Positions 21,630 to 31,149 of a stretch of DNA of 64,000 bases are shown one piece after another (position 1 is the first letter of the stretch; the number at the start of each line of letters is the position of its first letter). The position numbers were made by a program, and so were the translations under genes. Source of the DNA: Sulfurospirillum sp036802865 (lineage in GTDB: Bacteria; Campylobacterota; Campylobacteria; Campylobacterales; Sulfurospirillaceae); NCBI RefSeq assembly GCF_036802865.1, contig NZ_DAIRVK010000005.1, positions 1-64,000 of the forward strand, read 5' to 3'. The notes under the pieces are model-generated. The model saw only the letters and a program-made list of their open reading frames with translations, ran no database searches and was not told the DNA's origin.

Positions 21630-23582
21630 ATGAATCACACGTTTAAAATGATCCTTTTTTATATTGCGATGTTTGTGAGTCTTGGACTCTTTTGGTTTTG
21701 GATGGCTTTGCCTTCTTCTAGCCTTATTACGTTAGACCCAAATGTTAAACTGCAATGCCTCTCGTATGCCCCTTTTGGCAAAGATGAGTCACCGATGAAC
21801 ATTGCCAAAGGGTTTCGACCTTCAACGGAGCAGATGGACAAAGACTTGGCGCATTTGGCGACGATTACGAGTTGTATTCGCTCTTATTCGAGTGTTGGGT
21901 TGGAAGAGTTACCTGAAATCGCTCGTAAATATGGGCTTAAAGTCTGGCTTGGTGCGTGGGTCAGTAGTGATGCAAAATTAACGCAAAAAGAGATTGATAC
22001 GACGATTCGTTTAGCGAAAGAGAACAAAGACATTATTGAGACGATTGTGGTAGGTAATGAGGCATTGTTGCGAAGCGATGTCAGTGCTGGACAGCTTGTA
22101 GGTTACATCCAAGAGGTCAAAAAAGCACTGCCTGACATGGTTATAACGTATGCAGATGTCTGGGAATTTTGGAATAAAAACCCTGAGATCGCTCCTGCGG
22201 TTGATCGTGTGACGATTCACATCTTGCCGTACTGGGAAGACAAGCCCATCAGTGTGGACAAAGCGCTTTTACATGTTAAAAATATTCGTGAGCTTATGCA
22301 AGCTAAAATCCCCGATAAAGAGATCGTCATTGGTGAGACGGGATGGCCTAGTGAAGGGCGTATGCGTGAGGGTGCTTACCCAAGTGCTGTGAACCAAGCA
22401 CTCTTCACCCGTGGTTTTGTCAAAATGGCAGAAGAGGGCGGCTGGAAGTATAACTTCATCGAAGCGTTTGATCAGCCGTGGAAGCGCATGAGCGAAGGTG
22501 CGGTGGGCGGTTTTTGGGGGCTGTTTGATGCAGACCGTGCCGATAAACACATTTTACATGGGTTTGTCTCCAATTTTCCGAATGCCCTTTGGCTTTTCAT
22601 CAGTAGTTTTACACTGAGTCTTGTAGGGCTGATTTGGCTTTGGGGTGTGCCGACATGTTCGTGTAAAAAAGCGCCGTACTGGTTTGGAGTACTGTTTGGA
22701 GGCGCTGTTGCACTGACGTGGCAAGCCAATGCGTATTGGATCGTTTCGCGCAATAATCTTGAATACTCTTGGGCTATTTTATGCCTTACTATCGCCTTTG
22801 TGCTGTGGCTTAAACTGGTACGCTATCTTATCAGTGAAGAGATTACTATGAGGGGGTCTATGGCGCGTTTTATGGGCGTGATTACGCTGAGTGAACCAAA
22901 AACAGATGCATTCTGGGAAGATGTTTTGCATCTTTTAAGTGTCAGTGTTGTGCTCATTATGGCGCTTTCGTTAGCCTTTGATGGACGGTATCTGAACTTT
23001 GAGCTTGGAACATTGGGTATCATTGCTACGGCTTATGCGGTTATTTATTTTACGACCGAGCGTACGGAATTGAATGGTTTGCTGGAAAAAGCAAGCGGAC
23101 TTATCTTGTTTGTCAGTGCATTGGCTGTTTTAATGCATGAAAGTGCACGTAACGATTTTGCGCTTAATTGGGTTGTTTTAGTGATGGTTTTTGGATCAAC
23201 ACTGTGGATGTCATCTTCAAAATTATGCGGTATGTTTAAAACCTTACTTACACTCATTATCGTAGCGCTAATCTTTGTTGCGATTAAAGAGGGTGTGTAC
23301 GTGAAAGAGTCTTTGGTAGCGGTATGTGCGGCAGATCCAATGCTTGCTATTTGCCAGTTTAGAACGATTTTAGGCAAAGCAATTTACCTTAATTATGTAG
23401 GACTTTCGGGCATTGTGGTCGCCATTTTCAGTGTACTGTCTGGAAGTTATTTGCTGGGGATGCTAGCGATGATGATGGGGCTTTTCTGCCTTCTCACGTT
23501 CAATGGCTTTTTGGGTGCTATCATTTTAGTGCTTGGCTGGTGGATTGTTGGGTATCGTTTAAATGATAACTGCACATTGTAA
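21630..23582 (+). CDS. membrane-bound GH17 glycoside hydrolase/transglycosylase
   Basis: A 650-residue protein with an N-terminal anchor (about 7-25), an extracytoplasmic GH17 domain (about 38-320) and nine or more C-terminal membrane segments. GH17 motifs are the acid/base VVGNEALLRSD (E144) and the nucleophile strand IVIGETGWPSEGR (E236), with FEAFDQPWK-like IEAFDQPWKR further on. GH17 enzymes act on beta-1,3-glucans. Related membrane-anchored forms in other proteobacteria remodel periplasmic or cell-surface beta-glucans (NdvC/BglT type). No glucan synthase gene is nearby. The ATG at 21630 has GGAG nine bases upstream; ATGs at 21611 and 21615 have none. Confidence 0.85.
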   Translation: MNHTFKMILFYIAMFVSLGLFWFWMALPSSSLITLDPNVKLQCLSYAPFGKDESPMNIAKGFRPSTEQMDKDLAHLATITSCIRSYSSVGLEELPEIARKYGLKVWLGAWVSSDAKLTQKEIDTTIRLAKENKDIIETIVVGNEALLRSDVSAGQLVGYIQEVKKALPDMVITYADVWEFWNKNPEIAPAVDRVTIHILPYWEDKPISVDKALLHVKNIRELMQAKIPDKEIVIGETGWPSEGRMREGAYPSAVNQALFTRGFVKMAEEGGWKYNFIEAFDQPWKRMSEGAVGGFWGLFDADRADKHILHGFVSNFPNALWLFISSFTLSLVGLIWLWGVPTCSCKKAPYWFGVLFGGAVALTWQANAYWIVSRNNLEYSWAILCLTIAFVLWLKLVRYLISEEITMRGSMARFMGVITLSEPKTDAFWEDVLHLLSVSVVLIMALSLAFDGRYLNFELGTLGIIATAYAVIYFTTERTELNGLLEKASGLILFVSALAVLMHESARNDFALNWVVLVMVFGSTLWMSSSKLCGMFKTLLTLIIVALIFVAIKEGVYVKESLVAVCAADPMLAICQFRTILGKAIYLNYVGLSGIVVAIFSVLSGSYLLGMLAMMMGLFCLLTFNGFLGAIILVLGWWIVGYRLNDNCTL

Positions 23583-23605
23583 TTGCCTCTTCAGTAGTGT
23601 TTTCA

Positions 23606-23635
23606 GGGTATTTAATAATACCCTTTAGGTTTTTT
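23606..23635 (+). terminator. rho-independent terminator after the GH17 gene
   Basis: GGGTATT-TAAT-AATACCC, a perfect seven-base stem with a four-base loop, is followed by TTTAGGTTTTTT. It lies between the GH17 gene and alaS. Confidence 0.75.
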
Positions 23636-23678
23636 AGCTAAAATAGATGAATTTTTCATAACAAAATAGGACAATAGT

Positions 23679-26225
23679 ATGGACGTAAGAGCTGAGTTTT
23701 TAAAGTTTTTTGAACAAAAAGGTCACAAGATTATCGAGAGTTCTCCCCTTGTGCCAGATGACGCGACGCTTCTGTTTACCAATGCAGGCATGGTTCCTTT
23801 TAAGAGTGTTTTTACAGGCGAAGTACCTCGTCCAAACCCTCCACGTGCGACAACGTGTCAAACGTGCATCCGTGCGGGTGGTAAACACAATGACTTAGAC
23901 AATGTCGGCTATACAGCGCGCCATCATACTTTTTTTGAAATGCTTGGAAACTTCTCTTTTGGTGATTACTTTAAAGAAGATGCCATCTCTCACGCGTGGG
24001 AATTTGTTACAGAGGTTTTAAAACTTCCTAAAGAAAAACTGTGGGTAACAGTTCATGAGAGCGATGATGAGGCTGAATCGATCTGGAAAAAACACATTGA
24101 CGCTAGTCGCATTATGCGTTTTGGCGATAAAGACAACTTCTGGCAAATGGGCGATACAGGCCCTTGCGGACCATGTAGCGAAATCTTCATCGATCAAGGT
24201 GCTGAGAATTTTAACACTCCTGAGGACTACATGGGAGGAGACGGCGATCGTTTCTTAGAGATTTGGAATCTTGTTTTCATGCAGTACGAAAGAGATAAAG
24301 CAGGTGTGCTTCATCCACTTCCAAAACCTTCCATCGACACAGGTATGGGTTTAGAGCGTGTGACTGCGGTGAAAGAGGGCGTGTTTAGTAACTATGACTG
24401 TTCACTGTTTATCCCTTTAACCGACAAAGTAGCAGAGCTTTGTGGTAAACCGTATGCGTATAAAACGGGTGCGAGTTACCGTGTTATCGCCGATCACATT
24501 CGTGCAGTTTCATTTCTTGTTGCACAAGGAACAACCTTTGGTCGAGTTGGACGTGGTTATGTTCTTAGACGTATTTTAAGACGTGCAGTGAGACATGGCT
24601 ATTTACTAGGGCTTCGTGCTCCATTTATGTACAAACTTTTAGATACCTTGTGTGAGCTTATGGGTAAACAGTACCCATATCTTGTCGCTAAAAAAGAGGT
24701 TATTGCTGAACAGATTAGAAACGAAGAGGAGAGCTTCTTTACAACCATTGCTTCAGGACTTGAACTCTTTGAAAAAGAGCTACCCAATACCAAAACCATG
24801 TTCAGTGGCGAAGTAGCGTTTAAACTCTACGATACCTATGGCTTCCCTCTTGATCTTACGGCTGATATGCTCAGAGAAAAAGGTTTGAGTGTTAATGAAG
24901 CAGAGTTTGAAGCTTTGATGGCGGAGCAAAAAGCGCGTTCAAAAGCCTCATGGAAAGGTAGTGGCGATAAAGCAACCCAAGGTGAATTTAAACCACTGCT
25001 TGAAAAATTTGGTCTCAATACATTTGTAGGCTACACTCAAAATGAAGCCAAAACAAAAGTTTTAGCACTTTTAGATGAGAACTTCAAAGAGGTTCAAAGC
25101 TTAGAAGAGAACGGTTGGGTCATGTTTGCGCAGACACCATTTTACGCGATGAGCGGTGGACAAAGCGGCGATGAGGGTATCATCGAAGGTTATGGAAAAG
25201 TTATTGATACCAAGAAATTCTTTGACCTTAACCTTTCACTTGTTGAACTTGAAAAGCCTTTACATGTAAATGATGAGGTAAATCTTAGCGTTGATCTTTC
25301 TCGCCTTGATATCGAAAGACATCATAGTGCAACACACTTGCTACACAGTGCACTTCGCAAAATCTTAGGTGAGCATGTCTCTCAAGCAGGTAGTTTGGTT
25401 GAAAAAGATCGTCTTCGTTTTGACTTCTCTCACCCAAAAGCATTAAGCTTCGAAGAGATTACAAAAATTGAAGCGTTTGTAAACAGTGTCATCGCGAGTG
25501 GCGTTGTAGGTCAAACAAAATTGATGAATGTAGAAGAAGCAAAAAACAGTGGTGCGATGGCACTCTTTGGTGAGAAATACGGCTCAGAAGTTCGTGTGGT
25601 AAGCTTTGGTGATGCAAGTATTGAGCTATGTGGTGGAACACACGTCAACAACACTGCTAACATCGGAAGCTTCTTTATTCAAAAAGAGAGTGGCGTTAGT
25701 GCGGGAGTTCGTCGTATCGAAGCGATTTGCGGTAGTGCGGCATTAGCGTATGCTCAAAGCTTGAGAAGCGAGCTCGAAGCGATCAAAGAGAGTGTCAAAC
25801 ACAAAGAACCATTGATTGGCATTAACCGTCTTAAAGAAGAGATCAAAACCCTAAAAACTGAAGTAGAATCTTTAAATGCGCATGCTGGAAAATCCGTAGA
25901 GTCTTTAAATGTTAACGGTGTTGAACTGATTGTTGATGTACTGGGTGCTGGTGATATTAAAGCGCGTATTGATGATCTTAAAAATGAGAAAGAGTCTGTT
26001 GCGGTTCTTTTACTGCAAGTTAAAGATGACAAAGTGATGATTGCTGCGGGTGTTAAAAATGCGGCTATTAAAGCAGGAGCATGGATCAAAGAGATCGCAC
26101 CAATCGTCGGTGGAGGAGGAGGAGGTCGAGATGACTTCGCTCAAGCTGGTGGTAAAGATGCTTCTAAAATAGAAGAGGCCAAAACTGCTGCGCTTGCGTA
26201 TGCAAAATCGGTTCTTCAAGGCTAG
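23679..26225 (+). CDS. alaS: AlaS, alanyl-tRNA synthetase
   Basis: An 848-residue class II synthetase. Residues 1-240 hold the aminoacylation core (LFTNAGMVPFKSVFTGEVPR, then RHHTFFEMLGNFSFGDYF and GPCGPCSEIF). The editing domain has the zinc/water motif HHSATHLLHSALR and CGGTHV. The C-terminal C-Ala domain ends in a glycine-rich VGGGGGGRDDFAQAGGKD. The length is normal. It heads a dense run (alaS, membrane protein, maf, bioF, ABC ATPase, PBP1a). In C. jejuni alaS-maf-pbpA are neighbours, as I recall. Confidence 0.98.
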   Translation: MDVRAEFLKFFEQKGHKIIESSPLVPDDATLLFTNAGMVPFKSVFTGEVPRPNPPRATTCQTCIRAGGKHNDLDNVGYTARHHTFFEMLGNFSFGDYFKEDAISHAWEFVTEVLKLPKEKLWVTVHESDDEAESIWKKHIDASRIMRFGDKDNFWQMGDTGPCGPCSEIFIDQGAENFNTPEDYMGGDGDRFLEIWNLVFMQYERDKAGVLHPLPKPSIDTGMGLERVTAVKEGVFSNYDCSLFIPLTDKVAELCGKPYAYKTGASYRVIADHIRAVSFLVAQGTTFGRVGRGYVLRRILRRAVRHGYLLGLRAPFMYKLLDTLCELMGKQYPYLVAKKEVIAEQIRNEEESFFTTIASGLELFEKELPNTKTMFSGEVAFKLYDTYGFPLDLTADMLREKGLSVNEAEFEALMAEQKARSKASWKGSGDKATQGEFKPLLEKFGLNTFVGYTQNEAKTKVLALLDENFKEVQSLEENGWVMFAQTPFYAMSGGQSGDEGIIEGYGKVIDTKKFFDLNLSLVELEKPLHVNDEVNLSVDLSRLDIERHHSATHLLHSALRKILGEHVSQAGSLVEKDRLRFDFSHPKALSFEEITKIEAFVNSVIASGVVGQTKLMNVEEAKNSGAMALFGEKYGSEVRVVSFGDASIELCGGTHVNNTANIGSFFIQKESGVSAGVRRIEAICGSAALAYAQSLRSELEAIKESVKHKEPLIGINRLKEEIKTLKTEVESLNAHAGKSVESLNVNGVELIVDVLGAGDIKARIDDLKNEKESVAVLLLQVKDDKVMIAAGVKNAAIKAGAWIKEIAPIVGGGGGGRDDFAQAGGKDASKIEEAKTAALAYAKSVLQG

Positions 26226-26229
26226 AGGG

Positions 26230-26730
26230 ATGATGCGAGATTTTTTTATAGAGGTATTTGGAGACTTTAGCAGAATCATTGTTTTTTTACATGTCATTAG
26301 TTCTGCACTGCTCATTGGCAGTATGTTTGTGATGCGTTTTGTGATTCAGCCAGCAGAAGAAGATATTCCTGATGAAAAGATCAAATTTAACAGTTGTATG
26401 AATATGATGCGTCGTTACATCTTTTTTCTTGTACCCGTGTTGCTTATTATTGTGGTAACATCGGTCTTTATGCATATTGGCTTAGGCTTTAAAGCAGGTA
26501 ATCCTACCACGTATGTAATGGTACATACGAAAGAAGCACTCTGGACATTTATAACGTTTAATTTTATTTACATGTATTTTAAATATCTCAGAGCCAAAAA
26601 AGGTTTAGCAGAAGAAAACTACATTGAGGTTGAAGAGAATGTGATCTTGATGGTGAGGTATCTCATTCCTCTTAACTTGCTTTTAGCTCTTATATCAGTC
26701 TATTTTGGCGTAATTCTACGAGGCTTTTAA
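26230..26730 (+). CDS. four-TM integral membrane protein
   Basis: A 166-residue protein with four predicted membrane segments: about residues 14-36, 55-80, 95-115 and 140-163. Polar points inside or near segments include H21 and the pair MMRR. The overall layout resembles small haem-copper or CopD-like membrane proteins, but I see no firm family signature. I start it at the ATG at 26230, five bases after the alaS stop; the open frame extends into alaS. One base separates it from maf. It is probably translated with its neighbours. Function unknown. Confidence 0.65.
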   Translation: MMRDFFIEVFGDFSRIIVFLHVISSALLIGSMFVMRFVIQPAEEDIPDEKIKFNSCMNMMRRYIFFLVPVLLIIVVTSVFMHIGLGFKAGNPTTYVMVHTKEALWTFITFNFIYMYFKYLRAKKGLAEENYIEVEENVILMVRYLIPLNLLLALISVYFGVILRGF

Positions 26731-26731
26731 G

Positions 26732-27286
26732 ATGCAAACGATTGTTTTAGGCTCATCTTCCATTACCCGTGCGGACTTGCTCACTAAATTTGGTGTTCCT
26801 TTTATTCAAAGAGATGCTGGATTTGATGAAGAGAGTCTTTGCATTGGAGATCCTGCTCATTTTGTCTATCATGCGACCAAAGGAAAGATGGAAAGTTATC
26901 TTGAAAAGTACGACTTGGAAATGCCTGTTTTATGTGCGGACACAGTCGTAACTGCCAATGGAATGATCCTTCGTAAAGCAAAAGATAAAGCAGATGCCAA
27001 ACGTATTTTAGAGGCACAAAGCGGCAATACTGTCAGTATTCTCACCTGCATGATTTATAAATCCAAAACATGTGAGCTTATTGATCTTTCAACGACCGAT
27101 TATCTTTTTTTACCCTTTGATGCTAAAGACCTTCATAATTATTTAGAAGGTGATGAGTGGCGAGGCAAAGCAGGGGCGTGTATGGTGGAAGGATTTTGTA
27201 AATCTTACATCAAAGAAGTTGTTGGGCTGGAAAGCACGGCTATGGGGCTAAGCGTTGAAAAGCTTTTGCCTTTTTTACCCAAGTAA
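26732..27286 (+). CDS. maf: Maf-type nucleotide pyrophosphatase
   Basis: A 184-residue house-cleaning nucleotide pyrophosphatase (Maf/YhdE family) that hydrolyses non-canonical or pyrimidine nucleoside triphosphates to monophosphates. The substrate loop VLGSSSITRADLLTKFGVPF at the N-terminus, the metal/catalytic strand LCADTVVTANG (D70 region) and EWRGKAGACMVEG with the C-terminal GLESTAMGLSVEKL fit the family. The gene starts one base after the previous stop, and bioF begins one base after its own stop. A division-inhibitor role has been proposed for some members. Confidence 0.88.
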   Translation: MQTIVLGSSSITRADLLTKFGVPFIQRDAGFDEESLCIGDPAHFVYHATKGKMESYLEKYDLEMPVLCADTVVTANGMILRKAKDKADAKRILEAQSGNTVSILTCMIYKSKTCELIDLSTTDYLFLPFDAKDLHNYLEGDEWRGKAGACMVEGFCKSYIKEVVGLESTAMGLSVEKLLPFLPK

Positions 27287-27287
27287 C

Positions 27288-28379
27288 ATGTATCAAAACG
27301 AACTTAACGCCATCACCAAATCTAATCGCTACCGAAGCCGTAAGCTTTACACAGATGATTTAGCGGATTTTAGTTCCAACGATTACCTTGGATTTGCTGA
27401 AAATAAAACACTTTTTGAGCGTGCGGTTACGCAAGTCTCACAGTATAAAACCCATGCACCTAAAGCTTCTATTTTGGTCAATGGTTATCATCCAATTCAT
27501 CAAGAATTTGAGGCATTTTTAACACAACACAATGGATTTGAAGCAGCCTTGGTATGCGGTAGTGGCTTTTTAGCCAATTTTTCGCTCATTGAAGCCTTAC
27601 CTCGCAAACGTGACCTTTTGATTTTGGATGAAGAGTACCATGCCAGCGGTATGGTGGCTTCTAAAACTGTCGATGCGGAAGTTCTAACCTTTGCTCACAA
27701 CGATGCCAATCATCTTGAAAACCTGATTAACACGCATAATCACAATCGCATTATTATCGCTGTTGAAGGCATTTACTCCATGAGTGGAGATCTTTTAAAC
27801 AGAGATATTTTTGAAGTAGCCGATCGTTATAACGCGCTTTTGATTGTCGATGAAGCGCACAGTGTTGGTGTTGTAGGTGAAAACCTTCGAGGCGTTTTTG
27901 ATCTTTTTGGCATTACGCCTAAAGATAACCATATTAAAATGGGAACATTGGGAAAAGCGCTTGGAAGTTATGGTGCGTACATCTTATGCTCAGAACACAT
28001 CGCTGAATTTTTACAAAATCGCGCAAAAGCGATTATTTATACGACAGCTCCATCTTTGTTTGATATTGCCTTGGGGTATCAGGGATTGCTGTATATTTTG
28101 AAAAACAGAGCAAAACTGCGTGTTGAAATTGCAACACGACAGGCTGTTATTAAAAACATTTTGAATGTGAAGATTGATGGGTTGATTTGCTCGTACCCTT
28201 TGAGGGAAGACGCTCATGCATTAGCTGTTCAACAAGGTTTGATTGAAGAGGGCTTTTTAGTGGGGGCTATTCGTCCACCAACAGTGCCAAAGCCCATTTT
28301 ACGGCTTATCCCAAGGCTTGGCGAGAGTGTATCGCAGTTAGAAAAATTATGTGTCCATATCCAAAAGGGTGCATTTTGA
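27288..28379 (+). CDS. bioF: BioF-like 8-amino-7-oxononanoate synthase
   Basis: A 363-residue PLP enzyme of the alpha-oxoamine synthase family. It condenses pimeloyl-ACP/CoA with alanine in biotin synthesis. FSSNDYLGFAENK opens the fold, HAPKASILVNGYHPIHQEFE follows, the cofactor-ring histidine is H118 (EEYHAS), IVDEAHSVGVVGE gives D188 and H191, and K223 in GTLGKALGSYGAY binds PLP. It is closest in my memory to the H. pylori BioF. A second biotin gene, bioD, lies 20 kb away; bioA and bioB are not here. Its stop overlaps the TTG start of the ABC gene. Confidence 0.88.
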   Translation: MYQNELNAITKSNRYRSRKLYTDDLADFSSNDYLGFAENKTLFERAVTQVSQYKTHAPKASILVNGYHPIHQEFEAFLTQHNGFEAALVCGSGFLANFSLIEALPRKRDLLILDEEYHASGMVASKTVDAEVLTFAHNDANHLENLINTHNHNRIIIAVEGIYSMSGDLLNRDIFEVADRYNALLIVDEAHSVGVVGENLRGVFDLFGITPKDNHIKMGTLGKALGSYGAYILCSEHIAEFLQNRAKAIIYTTAPSLFDIALGYQGLLYILKNRAKLRVEIATRQAVIKNILNVKIDGLICSYPLREDAHALAVQQGLIEEGFLVGAIRPPTVPKPILRLIPRLGESVSQLEKLCVHIQKGAF

Positions 28380-29071
28380 GCTTTACCTGCAATCAACTTC
28401 TCATCAAAAGTAAAGAAAAAACACTGCTTGATGTCAGTTTCTCTTTTGAGCGGTCGTTTGCATTGATTGGTGAGAGTGGTAGCGGAAAAAGTTTGACACT
28501 CAAAGCACTTTTAGGGATGTTACCTCAAGAGTTACAGTCATCTCTAGAGTATGATGCTTCGTATGAACTCAAACGTGGGCAGAGTATCGCTTTTGTACCG
28601 CAAAATCCTTTTACGGCACTCTCTCCGCTGACTAAAATTGAAAAACAGTTCATGGCACCACTTGAACAAGCACAGAAGTATTTACGTATGGTAGGGCTAG
28701 ATGTTGATTTTTTAGATCGTTTCCCTTCTGAACTCAGCGGTGGACAGTTACAACGTTTGATTATAGCCATGGCACTTTCTATTGAGCCAAAATTGTTATT
28801 ATTGGATGAACCTACCACGGCATTGGATGAAGAGAGTAAAACAACCGTTTTGGATTTGATTGAAAAGCTTCAAAAAGAGTGTGGATTTGATTTGTTGTTT
28901 GTCACACACGATATTGGAACGATTGAGCATTTATGCGATGAAGTGGGAATTATTAAAAATGGAAAAATCGTTGAACGCGGTTTAACCAAAACCATTTTAC
29001 ATGACCCTAAAGTTGCTTATACTAAGCAGCTTTTAGAGTCTGGATTTAGACAAAGGAGTTTTAGAGAGTGA
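28376..29071 (+). CDS. lone ABC transporter ATPase (Dpp/Opp/Nik-like)
   Basis: A 231-residue ATP-binding subunit. Walker A is IGESGSGKS (about 31-39), the Q loop is VPQNPFTALSP, the signature is ELSGGQLQRL, Walker B is LLLLDEPTTALDE and the switch histidine is in FVTHDIGTIEHL. The sequence type resembles peptide/nickel importers. No permease or binding protein is adjacent. The TTG start at 28376 overlaps the bioF stop, and its own stop overlaps the GTG start of the PBP gene, so all three are translationally coupled. It may serve permeases coded elsewhere. A longer frame from 28349 lacks a ribosome site. Confidence 0.82.
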   Translation: MSFTCNQLLIKSKEKTLLDVSFSFERSFALIGESGSGKSLTLKALLGMLPQELQSSLEYDASYELKRGQSIAFVPQNPFTALSPLTKIEKQFMAPLEQAQKYLRMVGLDVDFLDRFPSELSGGQLQRLIIAMALSIEPKLLLLDEPTTALDEESKTTVLDLIEKLQKECGFDLLFVTHDIGTIEHLCDEVGIIKNGKIVERGLTKTILHDPKVAYTKQLLESGFRQRSFRE

Positions 29072-30993
29072 AATATATTATGACTATTTTAACCATGCTT
29101 GGGTTTGCAGCATTGATGGCAATTATTTTTTTGTACGCGCAAATTCGTTTTGATGCGTATAAAATTATTGAATATACCCCAAAATTAACCACACAAATTT
29201 ACGATAGAAATGGTGAGTTGGTTGCCAATCTTTTTGACGATGAGAATAGACTTTATGTTGAGTTTAAAGACATTCCTGCACGTGTCATAGAAGCACTTGT
29301 TGCAACGGAAGATACCTCATTTTTCGAGCATAATGGTATTAATATTGAAGCTATTTTTAGAGCGCTTGTTAAAGATATTCATGCCATGAAAATGGTGGAA
29401 GGTGCGAGTACCATTACGCAACAGCTCATTAAAAATACGGTCCTAACCCGTCAGAAAACCTTGACACGTAAACTTAATGAAGCAATTTTGGCGTACACCG
29501 TCGAATCATCTCTCACTAAAGAGCAGATTTTAGAGCGTTATTTCAACCATGTCTATTTTGGTCATGGTTATTATGGTATTAAAACAGCAGCCCTTGGCTA
29601 CTTTAATAAATCCTTAAATGCTTTAACCATCAAAGAAATTGCCATTTTAGTGGGTCTTCCAAAAGCCCCTAGTTCCTATGATCCGACTAAACATATGGAT
29701 CTTTCATTAAGTCGTGCCAATCAAGTCGTTAATCGTCTCTATACGCTTGGCTGGATTAGTGAAACAGAGTACACCAAGGCAACACTGGAACATCCGATGG
29801 TTTATGATGAGACATTAACCCGAAATAAAGCGCCTTACGTGGTGGATGAAGCCATTAAAAGTTTGGGTGGGGAGTATGATGACATTAAAAAAGGCGGCTA
29901 TAAAATTTATTTAAGCATTGATCTTAAACTTCAACAGCTTGCCCATGAATCGTTAAATGTTGCCTATAAAGGTATGGTGTCCCGCCTTGGAAAAGATGTC
30001 AATGCAACAGATCTTAATGGTGCCATGGTGGTTATGGAAAATGGTACAGGCAATATATTAGCGCTGATTGGAGGCATTGATTATTCAAAAAGTAGTTTTA
30101 ATCGTGCAACACAAAGTAAACGCCAACCAGGATCAAGCTTTAAGCCTTTCTTATATCAAAAAGCCTTAGATTGGGGTTATTCACCACTTTCTGAAATTCC
30201 TGATATTTCACGAACGTATGTTAACAGCGAAACAGATGAGACATGGACACCAAGGAATTATGAAAATGATTTTGAAGGTTTGATTACGCTTAAAGAGGCA
30301 TTAGTGCATTCGCGTAACCTTGCAACCATCAATCTTTTATCGCTTTTAGGACTTGATACTGTTTATAAAGAGCTCAAGAAAGATGGGTTTAAAAGCCTTA
30401 CCATGGACCTTTCCATAGCACTTGGAAGTTTCGGTGTTTCACCGCTTGAATACAGTAGCTTTTACTCAATGTTCCCAAATTATGGGGTACGAACGGATCC
30501 ATTATTAGTACGAAAAGTGATTAACCGTCAAGGTGTTGAGAAAGTGTATGAAACCAAAACTCAAACGATTACTTCAGCAAAGCAGAGCTATTTGATGATT
30601 GATATGATGAAAGAAGTTGTTAAACGAGGAACGGGCAGAAATGCGCAAGTGCCGGGTATTGAAATTGCAGGAAAAACAGGAACAACTAACAGCAGTGTCG
30701 ATACGTGGTTCTGTGGTTTTTCTCCTGATATTGAAGTCATAACGTGGTTCGGTAATGATAATAATTCACCGCTCAAAAAGGGTGAAACAGGTGGTAAGTC
30801 TGCAGCACCTGCCTTTAAACATTTTATGACCAAGTATATTGAACTGCATCCTGAAACAACGCGTGAATTCAAAATACCAGAAGGTGTTAACGCAAGGAAA
30901 GTGGATGGTACGACAGAGTTTTTTACCGATGTTTCGCCATTCCCAAAAACCAATACAAAACAACTTAAAGAAGAGGGTGGCTTGATATTCTAA
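29068..30993 (+). CDS. mrcA: class A penicillin-binding protein (PBP1a type)
   Basis: A 641-residue bifunctional peptidoglycan synthase. A membrane anchor (about 5-25) is followed by the GT51 glycosyltransferase domain, with the catalytic glutamate E81 in ATEDTSFFEHNG and the second motif GASTITQQLIKN. The transpeptidase domain has SSFK (S356, K359), SRN in VHSRNLATIN and KTGTTN. It extends and cross-links side-wall peptidoglycan. The GTG start overlaps the ABC ATPase stop by four bases. It corresponds to C. jejuni PbpA (Cj0508) by position. Confidence 0.95.
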   Translation: MKYIMTILTMLGFAALMAIIFLYAQIRFDAYKIIEYTPKLTTQIYDRNGELVANLFDDENRLYVEFKDIPARVIEALVATEDTSFFEHNGINIEAIFRALVKDIHAMKMVEGASTITQQLIKNTVLTRQKTLTRKLNEAILAYTVESSLTKEQILERYFNHVYFGHGYYGIKTAALGYFNKSLNALTIKEIAILVGLPKAPSSYDPTKHMDLSLSRANQVVNRLYTLGWISETEYTKATLEHPMVYDETLTRNKAPYVVDEAIKSLGGEYDDIKKGGYKIYLSIDLKLQQLAHESLNVAYKGMVSRLGKDVNATDLNGAMVVMENGTGNILALIGGIDYSKSSFNRATQSKRQPGSSFKPFLYQKALDWGYSPLSEIPDISRTYVNSETDETWTPRNYENDFEGLITLKEALVHSRNLATINLLSLLGLDTVYKELKKDGFKSLTMDLSIALGSFGVSPLEYSSFYSMFPNYGVRTDPLLVRKVINRQGVEKVYETKTQTITSAKQSYLMIDMMKEVVKRGTGRNAQVPGIEIAGKTGTTNSSVDTWFCGFSPDIEVITWFGNDNNSPLKKGETGGKSAAPAFKHFMTKYIELHPETTREFKIPEGVNARKVDGTTEFFTDVSPFPKTNTKQLKEEGGLIF

Positions 30994-31009
30994 TGAAGTA
31001 AAAGGAAAG

Positions 31010-31038
31010 CTTCGCAATACGTAGTAGTGCGGAGTTTT
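31010..31038 (+). terminator. weak terminator after the class A PBP gene
   Basis: CTTCGCA and TGCGGAG pair over seven positions (one G-U) with an 11-base loop, followed by TTTT. It lies 17 bases after the PBP stop. Confidence 0.45.
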
Positions 31039-31076
31039 CGGGCTTTGAGAGGGAAGAGAATCTAGGATTTAATTCT

Positions 31077-31140
31077 GCCTCGAAGAGGCAAAGCTTTAGT
31101 GCCCAGTGCAACGTAGCTTTTCAAGCTCTGCTTGGAAAGC
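31077..31140. other. two hairpins between the PBP gene and glnA
   Basis: GCCTC-GAA-GAGGC at 31077-31089 and GCTTTTCAAGC-TCT-GCTTGGAAAGC at 31116-31140 (one G-U pair on the plus-strand RNA) are compact stem-loops in the 217-base gap. No T tract follows, so they are not standard terminators. They may be a small repeat element or RNA-processing sites. Confidence 0.4.
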
Positions 31141-31149
31141 GTGTAGACA

